A stretch of DNA of 64,000 bases. Source: Paenibacillus melissococcoides (GTDB taxonomy: Bacteria; Bacillota; Bacilli; Paenibacillales; Paenibacillaceae). The notes under the pieces were generated by a model. The model made no database searches. It worked only from the letters and a program-made list of their open reading frames with translations, and was not told the DNA's origin. The stretch spans positions 372,001 through 436,000 of the forward strand of contig CALYLO010000006.1 in assembly GCA_944800085.1 (NCBI GenBank), written 5' to 3'. How positions within the stretch are numbered: position 1 is the stretch's first letter; each line of letters opens with the position of its first letter. The translations under genes and the position numbers were made by a program. Below, one piece after another: positions 1-8,421 of the stretch.

Positions 1-9
1 AATTCATTC

Positions 10-38
10 TTGCAAGCGAATCATTTTTGCTGTACATT
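10..38 (+). promoter_or_regulatory. candidate sigma-A promoter for uppP
   Basis: TTGCAA at 10-15 and TACATT at 33-38 are separated by 17 bases; each hexamer matches the vegetative consensus at four of six positions. It lies about 180 bases before the uppP start, with no other gene between. The rest of 40-218 shows no convincing gene. Weak call, because four-of-six matches occur by chance. Confidence 0.3.
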
Positions 39-218
39 TGGATTCTGGCATCGTGCCGCGCAGCCATGGGGATGGATTCGGTTCGGAACTCATCGGTCAT
101 CATTGCAGGTTCGCAGTCTCATGCGCAATACGCGGTCAAGCTGTGCCGGAACGGTGTATCAAGCTGCTGTTTCTTATTTTGTTACGGCTGGGGAAATGGC
201 TGGGGAGAGTGAATAGTT

Positions 219-1046
219 TTGAATTTGTGGGAATCATTTGTGGCCTTCGTACTGGGCCTCGTGGAAGGTCTAACGGAGTTCGCGCCGGTGTCTTCCACCG
301 GTCATATGATTATTGTCGATGATTTCTTGTTCCAATCGAAGGAACTGTTCTCGCCTGCGGTGGCGAATACGTTCAAGATCGTCATCCAGTTGGGATCCAT
401 CTTGGCGGTGGTCGTCGTCATGTGGGGGCGGTTCATGAGTCTGCTCGGATTGGGCCGCCGGAAGGAGCGGTCGCCGTTCGAGCCGAGACTGAACCTGCTG
501 CAGGTGTTCGTCGGGCTCATTCCTGCCGGGGTGCTCGGCGTTCTCTTCAATGACTATATTGACGAGTACCTGTTCTCGACGAAGACTGTCGTCGTCGGCC
601 TCGTGCTGGGGGCCATCCTCATGATCGCGGCAGATTGGTTCCGGCCGCGCCGTCCGAGAGCGGACACGGTCGATCAGATTACATATGGACAAGCCTTCGC
701 TGTCGGCTTGATTCAATGTCTGTCCCTGTGGCCGGGCTTTTCCCGTTCCGGGTCGACCATTTCCGGCGGCGTGCTGGCCGGGATGAGCCACCGCGCGGCG
801 GCCGATTTCACGTTCATTATGGCGGTGCCGATCATGGCGGGAGCGAGCTTCCTGTCGCTGCTCAAGAGCTGGGATTCCATTACGATGGAAGCCGTGCCTT
901 TCTTTATCATCGGATTTATCAGCGCCTTCGTCTTTGCCCTGATCTCGATCCGGTTTTTCCTGAAGCTGATCAACCGCATCAAGCTCGTTCCCTTCGCCAT
1001 TTACCGCTTGGTGCTGGCGGCGGTCATTTTTTTCGTCTTCCTGTAA
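219..1046 (+). CDS. uppP: undecaprenyl-diphosphatase UppP (BacA family)
   Basis: Integral membrane enzyme that removes a phosphate from undecaprenyl pyrophosphate, recycling the lipid carrier for peptidoglycan and other wall polymers; overproduction confers bacitracin resistance in known members. The 275-residue length is normal for the family. Both signature motifs are visible: EGLTEFAPVSSTGH at residues 16-29 (Ala22 where Leu is usual) and PGFSRSGST at 172-180. Several hydrophobic segments follow throughout. The start is TTG at 219, preceded by GGGGAGAG. It is followed after 4 bases by a small ORF and then a hairpin terminator, so the two may be co-transcribed. Identification is secure. Confidence 0.95.
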   Translation: MNLWESFVAFVLGLVEGLTEFAPVSSTGHMIIVDDFLFQSKELFSPAVANTFKIVIQLGSILAVVVVMWGRFMSLLGLGRRKERSPFEPRLNLLQVFVGLIPAGVLGVLFNDYIDEYLFSTKTVVVGLVLGAILMIAADWFRPRRPRADTVDQITYGQAFAVGLIQCLSLWPGFSRSGSTISGGVLAGMSHRAAADFTFIMAVPIMAGASFLSLLKSWDSITMEAVPFFIIGFISAFVFALISIRFFLKLINRIKLVPFAIYRLVLAAVIFFVFL

Positions 1047-1050
1047 ACAC

Positions 1051-1311
1051 ATGAATGTCTTGGCTGCAGCAATGAAAGGGATGCGGTCAAGGCATTTTTT
1101 TGCGCTTGGCCGAGATTCCCGTCAAGATTGGGGGGCGGACCAGGATCGGGCGATCATCATTAACCGGGAAGGGGAGATCATTCTTGATCGGGCCAAGTAC
1201 GAGGCGGGAACCGTTACGGAGCTTGACGGTCTTGGCATCGCCTGTCTGCACTGCGATGAAATGGTGCTGCAAGGTTTGCCGGCCGACGAGTCCTTGCGGA
1301 TATGGGAATAA
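1051..1311 (+). CDS. small hypothetical protein (86 aa)
   Basis: Family not recognised. It is a soluble-looking polypeptide with a central segment DRAIIINREGEIILDRAKYE and a CLHCDE motif near residues 65-70. It starts 4 bases after uppP and ends 13 bases before a strong terminator, the position expected of the last gene of a two-gene operon. No good SD precedes ATG 1051; in-frame ATGs at 1072 and 1081 are alternatives. Overlapping ORFs in other frames lack any recognisable protein character. The existence of the gene is probable but not proven. Confidence 0.5.
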   Translation: MNVLAAAMKGMRSRHFFALGRDSRQDWGADQDRAIIINREGEIILDRAKYEAGTVTELDGLGIACLHCDEMVLQGLPADESLRIWE

Positions 1312-1324
1312 CCGGTAATCGAAA

Positions 1325-1362
1325 AAAGCCTTTCTGAAGCAGCCGCGCTTCAAAAAGGCTTT
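1325..1362. terminator. bidirectional hairpin terminator
   Basis: AAAGCCTTT (1325-1333) pairs with AAAGGCTTT (1354-1362), and GAAGC pairs with GCTTC inside. A/T runs on both flanks allow use by the uppP operon and by the convergent acidic-protein gene. Confidence 0.75.
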
Positions 1363-1390
1363 ATCTGGGTGGATCAATCATAAGAAAGGA

Positions 1391-1885
1391 TTAGTCATCA
1401 TCTTCGTCCTCTTCGTCATCATCGTCGTCGTCGTCTTCCTCTTCCTCTTCTTCATCGTATTCGCCATCGCCGTCTTCATCATCTTCATCTTCATCTTCGT
1501 CATCGCTGTCTTCGTCGTCTTCTTCTTCGTATTCGCCGTCGCCGTCTTCGTCGTCTTCCTCTTCGTCATCCTCGTCGCCGTCCTCGTCCTCTTCTTCTTC
1601 GCCATCCTCTTCGTCGTCTTCGTCACCGCTGTCTTTTACTTCCTCATCCTCGTCGTCTTCGTCTTCGTCGTCTTCATCATTCCAATCCAATCCAACCTTT
1701 TCCCCGCCATCCAGCTCTACATCGATATCGGTGACCTTGTCCCAATCGATATCCTCCAGGAAAGAGTCGAGGCTTCCGCCTTCGGCGTCGAACTCTACGA
1801 TTTTTCCACCCTTATACTCCACCTCAATACTGTCGAACCCTCCCAGATTTTCGAGTTGCTTTTTTACATTTTCATACTTGCTCAT
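1391..1885 (-). CDS. extremely acidic low-complexity protein
   Basis: Family not recognised. From ATG 1885 it has 164 residues: an ordinary folded-looking N-terminus (about 1-68, with repeated E/D-V-E and GGxK motifs) and a tail from about residue 70 to the end in which roughly 85% of residues are Asp or Glu. The only interruptions are Gly, Ser, Tyr, Lys, Val and Asn. A GDGEY block occurs twice in the tail, suggesting internal duplication. An SD (AAGGAGAGGG) precedes; an in-frame TTG at 1894 is an alternative start nine bases upstream. Such tails can bind Ca2+ or basic proteins, or mimic nucleic acid; none of this is demonstrated. It converges on the uppP pair and shares its terminator. Confidence 0.75.
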   Translation of the reverse strand: MSKYENVKKQLENLGGFDSIEVEYKGGKIVEFDAEGGSLDSFLEDIDWDKVTDIDVELDGGEKVGLDWNDEDDEDEDDEDEEVKDSGDEDDEEDGEEEEDEDGDEDDEEEDDEDGDGEYEEEDDEDSDDEDEDEDDEDGDGEYDEEEEEEDDDDDDDEEDEDDD

Positions 1886-2061
1886 TGCGCTCAACCCTCT
1901 CCTTGGAATGAATTTGATATTTTACTTTCCCTCTATTCTATGTCTCGCAGCAGATAAGGTATGGACGAATGAGAGAGGAGGATAGTGGAAAAAAACGCTT
2001 GCTGGCCGCGGGGTTCCAGATGCACAAAAGTATATTTTCCCTATGAATGAACAGTAGCCCT

Positions 2062-2090
2062 AACTTGCTAGAATAGGAGAGCATAATCTG
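2062..2090 (+). promoter_or_regulatory. candidate sigma-K promoter of the nucleotide-sugar operon
   Basis: AAC at 2062-2064, a 17-base spacer and CATAATCTG at 2082-2090 resemble the late mother-cell sigma-K pattern (AC, 16-17 bases, CATAnnnTA), with the last base pair imperfect. Position, 35 bases before the ytdA-like start, and the spore-coat context support it. The comparable Bacillus subtilis ytd/ytc genes are known to belong to the sigma-K regulon. Only sequence resemblance is seen here. Confidence 0.4.
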
Positions 2091-2124
2091 GTGTATGCCT
2101 GAAACGAATAAAGGAGCGAGCGTC

Positions 2125-3096
2125 ATGAAGGGATTAATCCTCTGTGCCGGCAAAGGATCCAGAGTTCGGCCATTCTCCTCGGATACTCCAAAATCGCTTC
2201 TCCCCGTAGCGAATAAACCGCTTCTATTTTATTGCCTCGACAAACTGGCGGAGCTGAAGATTCAAGAGATTGGAATCGTTATCCAACGCGAGCACCAAGC
2301 GTTGTTCAAAGCGAAGCTGGGCAACGGTGAAGCATGGGGAATGAAGGTGACCTATCTCTACCAGGATATCCCGCTAGGAATTGCTGACGCAGTCAAGCAA
2401 GCGGAAAGCTTTATCGCTTCGGACCCATTCATGCTTCTTCTGGGCGATAACTTGATTGCTCAGTCTCTGTCCGGACTGCGGGACTTGGTGGCACGCCAGG
2501 GCCATGACACCGGAATGCTGCTGGGCCGGGTGGCGTATCCGCAGGACTATGGGATTGCCGAAGTGAAGGGCGAATTTGTCATCGGGCTGGAGGAGAAGCC
2601 CGAGCGGCCCAAGTCCAACCTGGCGTCCCTGGGGGCGTACGTTTTCACTCCCGCTCTCTTCCGCGCGGTTCACTCCATATCCCCTTCTCCCCGGGGAGAG
2701 TATGAGATCACCCATGCGATCCAATGGCTCATTGATAACCATTATTCGGTAGCGTATACGATAACGGATGGAAAGCATTCTGATGTCGGAACGGCGGAGC
2801 GTTGGCTGGAGGCGAATCGTTGGGTGTTGGAAGGGCTGGAGAGTCCGGGGAATCCGATTCGGGAGAATGAATATCCGGGATGCCGGATTATCCCGCCGGT
2901 CTTATTGGATCCGAGCTGTAAATTAAGCGGTTGCACGATTGGTCCGTATGTCACGATCGGTCCGCGTGCCCGTCTCATCGATTGTCATGTCAAGAACAGT
3001 ATTGTGCTGGAAGATGTGAGCTTGGAGCATTCCGAACTGAACAACGTGATCGCGAGCCGTCATTTCATCGCGACACCATCTGGGAAGGTGGATTGA
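2125..3096 (+). CDS. ytdA: sugar-1-phosphate nucleotidyltransferase (YtdA-like)
   Basis: Transfers a nucleotidyl group from UTP or dTTP to a hexose-1-phosphate, giving the activated sugar used by the two genes behind it. The nucleotide-binding signature LCAGKGSRVRPF is at residues 6-17 and PKSLLP at about 22-27. The C-terminal third (GPYVTIGPRARLID and similar) looks like a left-handed beta-helix, as in long RmlA/StrD-type enzymes. Length is 323 residues from ATG 2125, chosen because AAGGAG lies 8 bases before it; an upstream ATG at 2095 lacks an SD. The next gene starts on the base after the stop codon. Because the neighbour oxidises UDP-glucose, UTP use is the likelier choice, but substrate cannot be read from sequence. 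Confidence 0.85.
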   Translation: MKGLILCAGKGSRVRPFSSDTPKSLLPVANKPLLFYCLDKLAELKIQEIGIVIQREHQALFKAKLGNGEAWGMKVTYLYQDIPLGIADAVKQAESFIASDPFMLLLGDNLIAQSLSGLRDLVARQGHDTGMLLGRVAYPQDYGIAEVKGEFVIGLEEKPERPKSNLASLGAYVFTPALFRAVHSISPSPRGEYEITHAIQWLIDNHYSVAYTITDGKHSDVGTAERWLEANRWVLEGLESPGNPIRENEYPGCRIIPPVLLDPSCKLSGCTIGPYVTIGPRARLIDCHVKNSIVLEDVSLEHSELNNVIASRHFIATPSGKVD

Positions 3097-4446
3097 ATGA
3101 ACATCTTGGTTATAGGGCTCGGTTATGTCGGCGCAACGACGGCCTTGGCTTTTGCGGAGCTGGGCTGGAAGGTATCGGGGATAGATACGGACAAGGCAAA
3201 GCTGGACTCGATGCAGAACGGACAGCTTCCTTTTTATGAACCGGGATTGGACGGGCTGCTGCTGAAGCATGTTCAGTCGGGAAATTTACGTTTTTATACC
3301 GATGCGCAGCAGGCGATTCAAGATCATCAAATCTTGTTTTTATGTGTCGGGACCCCGTCCGGGAGCGACGGGAGCGCGGATTTGAGTTACATTCAGCAGG
3401 CCGCGCAGCAGATAGGCGAATACATGCAGGAGTATAAAGTGATCGTCGTCAAAAGCACCGTGCCGGTGGGAACGAACCGCAAGGTGGCCGGCTGGATCGC
3501 GGGCAGCCAGCTCTCCGAGCAGCCGTTTGATGTCGTCTCGAACCCGGAGTTTCTCAGAGAGGGAAGCGCGCTGTATGATGCGCTCCATCCCGACCGCATC
3601 ATTATCGGAAGCCAATCGGATAGAGCTGCAAGCATCGTCCGTCAACTCTATCATACGATGTCTTGTCCCTTCATTCATACCGAACCGGCTACCGCAGAAA
3701 TGATCAAGTATGCTTCCAACGCATTTCTTGCCGCCAAAATCTCCTTCATGAACGAGCTTGCCCGGTTATGCGACCAATGCGGCGTGCAAGTGTCCGATAT
3801 CGCCGAAGGGATGGGACTCGATGCGCGCATTGGCCGATCCTTCCTGCGGGCCGGCATAGGGTATGGAGGATCCTGCTTCCCGAAAGATGTCAAAGCGCTG
3901 CTGCATACGGCTCGTCAATACGGCGTGCGTCTAACGCTGCTGGAGAAGGTCGTTCAGATTAACCGCACCCAATATTTATACCTGATGACGCGGCTGAGCC
4001 GGAAGCTGCAGACGCTGGAAGGACGGAAAATAGCCGTGCTGGGCCTTGCGTTCAAACCGGGAACCGACGATCTCAGAGAAGCGCCTTCGCTGGCGGTCAT
4101 CTCCTATCTGCTGAAGCATGGGGCATACGTGAAGGTGCATGATCCTGTCGCACGCGTTCCCGACGCTGTTCGAACGGTCCGGCTAACCCAATGCCAGGAG
4201 GCGGAGGAGGCGCTCCAAGGAGCCGACGCTGCCGTAATCTGCACCGAATGGCCCGCCTATTCGACAATGGAATGGGATAAGCTTCGGAACGTGATGAGAA
4301 CGCCGTGCCTGTTCGACGGCAGAAATATGCTGGATGCGGCGCAAATGGCGGCCTGGGGCTACGATTATCAAGGAGTGGGGGTCCAACCGCCCAACCAGGG
4401 ACATCCTCAAGATCGTCTCATAACATCGGAGGGGGACGTATTGTGA
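3097..4446 (+). CDS. ytcA: UDP-glucose 6-dehydrogenase (Ugd/YtcA family)
   Basis: NAD-dependent two-step oxidation of UDP-glucose to UDP-glucuronate. GLGYVG (residues 7-12) is the Rossmann dinucleotide loop, and GYGGSCFPKD (255-264) carries the catalytic Cys260. LAFKPGTDDLRE follows in the UDP-binding C-terminal domain. The length, 449 residues, is typical. The ATG abuts the stop codon of the nucleotidyltransferase and the gene overlaps the following epimerase by four bases, so the three form one translationally coupled operon. In teichuronic-acid producers the paralogue is TuaD; the spore-coat context favours the YtcA role. Confidence 0.93.
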   Translation: MNILVIGLGYVGATTALAFAELGWKVSGIDTDKAKLDSMQNGQLPFYEPGLDGLLLKHVQSGNLRFYTDAQQAIQDHQILFLCVGTPSGSDGSADLSYIQQAAQQIGEYMQEYKVIVVKSTVPVGTNRKVAGWIAGSQLSEQPFDVVSNPEFLREGSALYDALHPDRIIIGSQSDRAASIVRQLYHTMSCPFIHTEPATAEMIKYASNAFLAAKISFMNELARLCDQCGVQVSDIAEGMGLDARIGRSFLRAGIGYGGSCFPKDVKALLHTARQYGVRLTLLEKVVQINRTQYLYLMTRLSRKLQTLEGRKIAVLGLAFKPGTDDLREAPSLAVISYLLKHGAYVKVHDPVARVPDAVRTVRLTQCQEAEEALQGADAAVICTEWPAYSTMEWDKLRNVMRTPCLFDGRNMLDAAQMAAWGYDYQGVGVQPPNQGHPQDRLITSEGDVL

Positions 4447-5390
4447 ACATTTTAGTTACGGGAGCTGCCGGCTTCATCGGCTCCCATCTCTGTGAAAGGC
4501 TGCTTCAGGACGAGCAGGCGAGTGTCATCGGCGTTGACGGATTTATCGATTCATCGACGACCCGCCGGAATCGGCAGCTCAATCTTCAGGCGCTGCTGGA
4601 TCATCCGCGCTTTCTCTTCCATGAGCTCGATCTGCTGAATGCGCCGATGATGGAACTGCTGGATGGTATTGATGTGGTCTGCCATCTGGCGGGGATGCCC
4701 GGGGTGCGCTCGAGCTGGGGCCCCGAATTCGCGGCATATGCCGCACATAACATCGTGGCGACCCAGCGCCTGCTGGAAGGCTGCAAGCAGCATCCGGTGC
4801 GCAAATTTATTTATGCGTCGACCTCATCCGTCTACGGCGAGCAGAGCGGGCGGGTCGATGAGAGCGCCCAGACGAAGCCGTTATCCCCGTACGGCGTCAG
4901 CAAATTAACGGGAGAACACCTGTGCCGCGTCTATTTGCACAATGACGGCATTCCGGTCACGGTGCTTCGCTTCTTTACCGTATATGGACCGAGACAGCGG
5001 CCGGATATGGCGTTTCACCGCTTCATCCGTCAAATGCTGCAGGGAGACCCGATAACGCTGTATGGCGACGGAAGTCAGTCCCGCGATTTCACGTATGTAT
5101 CGGATTGTGTCGAAGGGATTGCCGCCGCGGTGTACGCGGATGGAATTCGCGGCGAGATACTGAACATCGGCGGCAGGGAGCGGGCTTCCGTGAAAACCTG
5201 CATCACGCTGCTGGAGGAACTGCTTCAGCAGAAGGCCGCCATACAGTACGCAGGCGACACGTACGGAGAACCCCGCCATACGTGGGCCGATATCGCGAAG
5301 GCGGAGTCTCTGCTGGGCTATCATCCGCGCGTTAGCCTTCAAGCGGGATTGGCGGCGGAGATCGAGGCGCTCCGGCAGCTATACCCTTAA
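4443..5390 (+). CDS. ytcB: NAD-dependent nucleotide-sugar epimerase (YtcB-like)
   Basis: Extended short-chain dehydrogenase that acts on a UDP-sugar, plausibly 4-epimerising the UDP-glucuronate made by the preceding enzyme. GAAGFIGS (residues 7-14) binds NAD; catalytic Tyr150 and Lys154 stand in SPYGVSK with the Ser-rich STSSVYG at about 126-132. YGPRQRPDMAF and DFTYVSD are typical of UDP-glucuronate and UDP-N-acetylglucosamine epimerases. The start is GTG 4443, whose GTGA overlaps the ugd stop, with GGAGGGGG 7 bases upstream; this gives 315 residues, normal length. Exact substrate is uncertain. A perfect hairpin directly after the stop ends the operon. Confidence 0.88.
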   Translation: MNILVTGAAGFIGSHLCERLLQDEQASVIGVDGFIDSSTTRRNRQLNLQALLDHPRFLFHELDLLNAPMMELLDGIDVVCHLAGMPGVRSSWGPEFAAYAAHNIVATQRLLEGCKQHPVRKFIYASTSSVYGEQSGRVDESAQTKPLSPYGVSKLTGEHLCRVYLHNDGIPVTVLRFFTVYGPRQRPDMAFHRFIRQMLQGDPITLYGDGSQSRDFTYVSDCVEGIAAAVYADGIRGEILNIGGRERASVKTCITLLEELLQQKAAIQYAGDTYGEPRHTWADIAKAESLLGYHPRVSLQAGLAAEIEALRQLYP

Positions 5391-5421
5391 GACAGGCGCC
5401 GAGATTCCTTCGGCGCCTGTC
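5391..5421. terminator. perfect 12-bp hairpin between convergent operons
   Basis: GACAGGCGCCGA (5391-5402) and TCGGCGCCTGTC (5410-5421) pair fully around a 7-base loop. It starts right after the ytcB-like stop and ends 6 bases before the stop of the convergent glycosyltransferase gene. The T-tract is poor in both directions. Confidence 0.65.
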
Positions 5422-5427
5422 TCTCCG

Positions 5428-6570
5428 TCATTGGCCGTTCCATACCTCCAGTATCTCCTGGGCGACGCGCGGCCAGATGAACCGCTGCTCGGCAAGCCGC
5501 CGGCCCCGCAGCCCCATCTGCCGGCTGGCCTCCATATTGGAGAGGAGATGGTTCAGCTTCTCGGCATATTCGAGCGGATTCTCCGGATCGGCAATGAGCA
5601 GGCCGTTGTCATTCAGCAATACCTCGGGATTGCCGCCGCGTGCCGTCGTTAGAAATGGAAGCCCGGCAGCCATCGCTTCGTAATGGACTCTTGCCAGCGG
5701 CTCATCCCAGAGCGAGGTGCACACGAACACGTCTGCGGCGGAGAACCAGCGGTGGATGTCGCCCGACTGCACATACCCGGTCGTGATAACCGGCAGGGGA
5801 CAACGGGCGGCCAAGGCGCGGACGTAGGCGATATAATCGCTGACCTTGTTATCGCTGTACCAGGCGCCGCCCACAACGACCAGGGCGGCATCCGAATGCT
5901 TGAGATGGGACATGGCCTTCACCAGCACATGCGGGCCTTTGTTGCGCGATAGTCTGCCGACGAACAGGATCACTTTTTTCGATTCCAGTTGGTTCTGGGC
6001 GCGCAGACTGTTCCGCTCGTTGCGGGCGTAGTCGGATTCCATCCACGGCGCGAAGAGAGACAGGTCAACGCCGGAGTATATCGTCCGCAGCTTCGGGGCG
6101 GCATGCGGATGGTAGCGGACGATTTGCTGCCCGATATAGTTGCTGATCGTAATGATCCGCTCCGTCTGTTCGACGGCGGCGCTGCCTTCCTCCGGATGAA
6201 TCTTGGCCGGGTGGAACATGTCGTTATGCATGCTGAGAATAATCCGGGAAGCAGGCGCTACGCTGCGAACCGGAAGCACGAGGCGCGGCCTGTTGAAAAT
6301 ATGAATGATATCGTAATGCTCCCCTTGTTGGGAGAGGAAGCCGATTACTCCTTCCGCATACTGTTCGAACAGGCCGTCCGACGGAACGCGGACATACCGA
6401 ATTCCGTCCACGATTTCGGCGTCCGGCAGCTCGGGATCGGTTCTTCCGAGGATGGTCAGACGGTGATGCTGGCCCAGTTGCGGAGCTACTCCGCCAATAT
6501 AAGTCTGGATGGCCCCGCCTCTAATATTAGGGACAGGGAGCTTTTCCGTACAGATCATTAATACATTCAT
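5428..6570 (-). CDS. cotSA: GT4 glycosyltransferase, CotSA-like spore-coat protein
   Basis: Retaining glycosyltransferase of family GT4 (GT-B fold), predicted to transfer a sugar from a nucleotide donor to a coat glycan in the mother cell. The N-terminal acceptor domain begins MNVLMICTEKLPVPNIRGGA; the donor domain begins at FVGRLSRNKG (203-212). The EX7E motif is EPLARVHYE (290-298), followed by AMAAGLPFLTTARGGNPEVL. The length is 380 residues. It is the last gene of a minus-strand operon, 20 bases behind the CotS-like gene, the same pairing as cotSA-cotS in B. subtilis. The assignment to CotSA rests on family and context rather than a measured alignment. Confidence 0.8.
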   Translation of the reverse strand: MNVLMICTEKLPVPNIRGGAIQTYIGGVAPQLGQHHRLTILGRTDPELPDAEIVDGIRYVRVPSDGLFEQYAEGVIGFLSQQGEHYDIIHIFNRPRLVLPVRSVAPASRIILSMHNDMFHPAKIHPEEGSAAVEQTERIITISNYIGQQIVRYHPHAAPKLRTIYSGVDLSLFAPWMESDYARNERNSLRAQNQLESKKVILFVGRLSRNKGPHVLVKAMSHLKHSDAALVVVGGAWYSDNKVSDYIAYVRALAARCPLPVITTGYVQSGDIHRWFSAADVFVCTSLWDEPLARVHYEAMAAGLPFLTTARGGNPEVLLNDNGLLIADPENPLEYAEKLNHLLSNMEASRQMGLRGRRLAEQRFIWPRVAQEILEVWNGQ

Positions 6571-6590
6571 GTTCTATGCTTCCTCCTGTC

Positions 6591-8393
6591 TTAGGCAGTG
6601 TAGCCGGACCGGTACTTCCTGCGGGAAGTACGGCGGACGGTGCGAACGCGGCGTAGCGGCTTGCTCGGGCTGGAATAACGGTGCCGGCGCGACAACCGGG
6701 CTGCCTTCACGCGGCGCATACGCTCAGCGCCGATCCGCCGCTTGCGGCGAAGATACCCTTTTCTCCGGGACAGTCGCTTTCTGCCGGCGGAAGGGCGAAT
6801 ACGGCGCGCCGTTCTTCTCCGGCGGCGGCTCGTTCCGGTCCCCTGCGGCAGTATCGGCAGTATCGGATCGACGGCGGGAGCCGCGCCAGCCTTCGCTGCC
6901 GATGCAGGGATAACCGGATGAGCGGCAGGCGCCGCTGGAGCAGGTGCCGCTGGAGCAGGTGCCGCTGGAGCAGGTGCTGCAGCAACGGGTTCCGCCGCAA
7001 CGGATTCCGCAGCAGCAGGCGCCGATGCAGCATGGACCGGTTCAGCAGGCGCCGGTTCGGCTGGCGCTTCCACAGGAACGGCCGGGTCGACTGAGACGGT
7101 ATCCGGCGCGCCTGCATGTGCCTCCGGATTTGCTTCCGCCGCATCGCTGGCAACCATTGGAGGAGGCTCCGGATGCGGGAAGGCGGGAACCTCGACGGCT
7201 GGCAGCGCCTCTCCATTGAAGAGGGAATCAGGGAGCGCCATTTGCCACGAAGCGGCCGGAGCAGGCGTGCTGTAATCGCCAGGCGCGTACTGCTCGGCAT
7301 CGGCGGCCAGCTCCGCCAACGCTTGCCATTTCGTGTTCTCGGTCGCAAGCACCCGCTGCAATATCGGCTCCAGCTCCATGCCGAGGAAAGTCACCGGGTC
7401 GAACACGATTTCCTTGACATGCTTATAGAATTCATTCGGGAAGGCCATGTCCAAGCAGAGGAGCTCGAACATTTCCCGATCCATCGGATTCGCCTGGTGA
7501 TAGGCGCCGATCATTCCGCGAATCCAGGCCATGTCCCATACGCCCATATCGTCCATCGTGCTCGTGATCAGCTTCCGCAGGTCACGGAACGGAAAATCAT
7601 ACGCGACGCCGTCCAAGTCGATGACCCAGATGCCGCCTGGCCCCATCTGGCCGTTCGACCATCCATAATCTTGGTGAACGAGACCCCAATGCGGCTCTCC
7701 CATCGCCGTCATGCTGAAATATTTGGAGGCATACAGCTTTTCCAGCGCTTCGCGCGCTTGTCTCTCGAATTCATCGACGACGCCGAGCAATTGCTGGCTC
7801 GCAGGGAATTCATTGTAGGCGTTGGCAATATCCCGGAACCACCCGATTTTGGCAATAATTTTTTCATAGTATTTTGGCCAGGTGTACAGACGGGACGACT
7901 TGCCTGCCCGCGCAGGAGGGACATATCCTTTGGACAGAAGGTGGAATTCCCCAAGTCCATAACACAGCGTAGCGGCGCCTTCCAAGTCGATTTTGGATAC
8001 AGGCTGCATCTGCTCGATCCAGTCGGTTACAATCCAGAGCTTGCCCCCGGCTTCCACGTAATTCTCATTTCCCGTCGTTGGAATCAACGCAGGCACGCGG
8101 GCTCCTTGCTCGACCAGATACTGCTGGGCGCCGATGCTGAACAGACTGCGTGAAGGAATGCGGTGCAGCACCTTGAGACTTCGGGGGCCTTTGTCGGTGT
8201 CGATTCTCCAGATGGCCCCGCCTTTGTCGGGCTTCGACGTAATCAGCACCATGCTGCTGACCGACATGTCATATTGGCTCATGACATGGCGTGCTACTTC
8301 CTCCAATTCAGGGGGCACATATTGTTCGAGTACCGTGCCGGGCGGGACGGTATGAATCAGATGCTCCCAAGGACCAATTTGATATTGTTCCAA
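6591..8393 (-). CDS. CotS-family spore-coat protein with Arg-rich tail
   Basis: Three regions in 600 residues. Residues 1 to about 375 are a CotS/aminoglycoside-phosphotransferase-like kinase fold with HQDYGWSN (240-247) and IDLDGV (258-263) in place of the catalytic loop and metal site. A Pro/Ala/Glu-rich linker follows. The last 80 residues hold about 31 Arg and 6 Lys with Ser and Tyr, resembling basic coat proteins. Start choice: GGAGGG (8401-8406) lies exactly 7 bases before TTG 8393, whereas ATG 8414 and ATG 8408 have no SD, one being upstream of and the other overlapping that element; so TTG 8393 is preferred. B. subtilis CotS is about 350 residues, so the linker and tail are extra. Probably a mother-cell coat protein; kinase activity is unknown. 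Confidence 0.82.
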   Translation of the reverse strand: MEQYQIGPWEHLIHTVPPGTVLEQYVPPELEEVARHVMSQYDMSVSSMVLITSKPDKGGAIWRIDTDKGPRSLKVLHRIPSRSLFSIGAQQYLVEQGARVPALIPTTGNENYVEAGGKLWIVTDWIEQMQPVSKIDLEGAATLCYGLGEFHLLSKGYVPPARAGKSSRLYTWPKYYEKIIAKIGWFRDIANAYNEFPASQQLLGVVDEFERQAREALEKLYASKYFSMTAMGEPHWGLVHQDYGWSNGQMGPGGIWVIDLDGVAYDFPFRDLRKLITSTMDDMGVWDMAWIRGMIGAYHQANPMDREMFELLCLDMAFPNEFYKHVKEIVFDPVTFLGMELEPILQRVLATENTKWQALAELAADAEQYAPGDYSTPAPAASWQMALPDSLFNGEALPAVEVPAFPHPEPPPMVASDAAEANPEAHAGAPDTVSVDPAVPVEAPAEPAPAEPVHAASAPAAAESVAAEPVAAAPAPAAPAPAAPAPAAPAAHPVIPASAAKAGAAPAVDPILPILPQGTGTSRRRRRTARRIRPSAGRKRLSRRKGYLRRKRRIGAERMRRVKAARLSRRHRYSSPSKPLRRVRTVRRTSRRKYRSGYTA

Positions 8394-8421
8394 CGGCTTT
8401 CCCTCCATAATCATTAATTAG

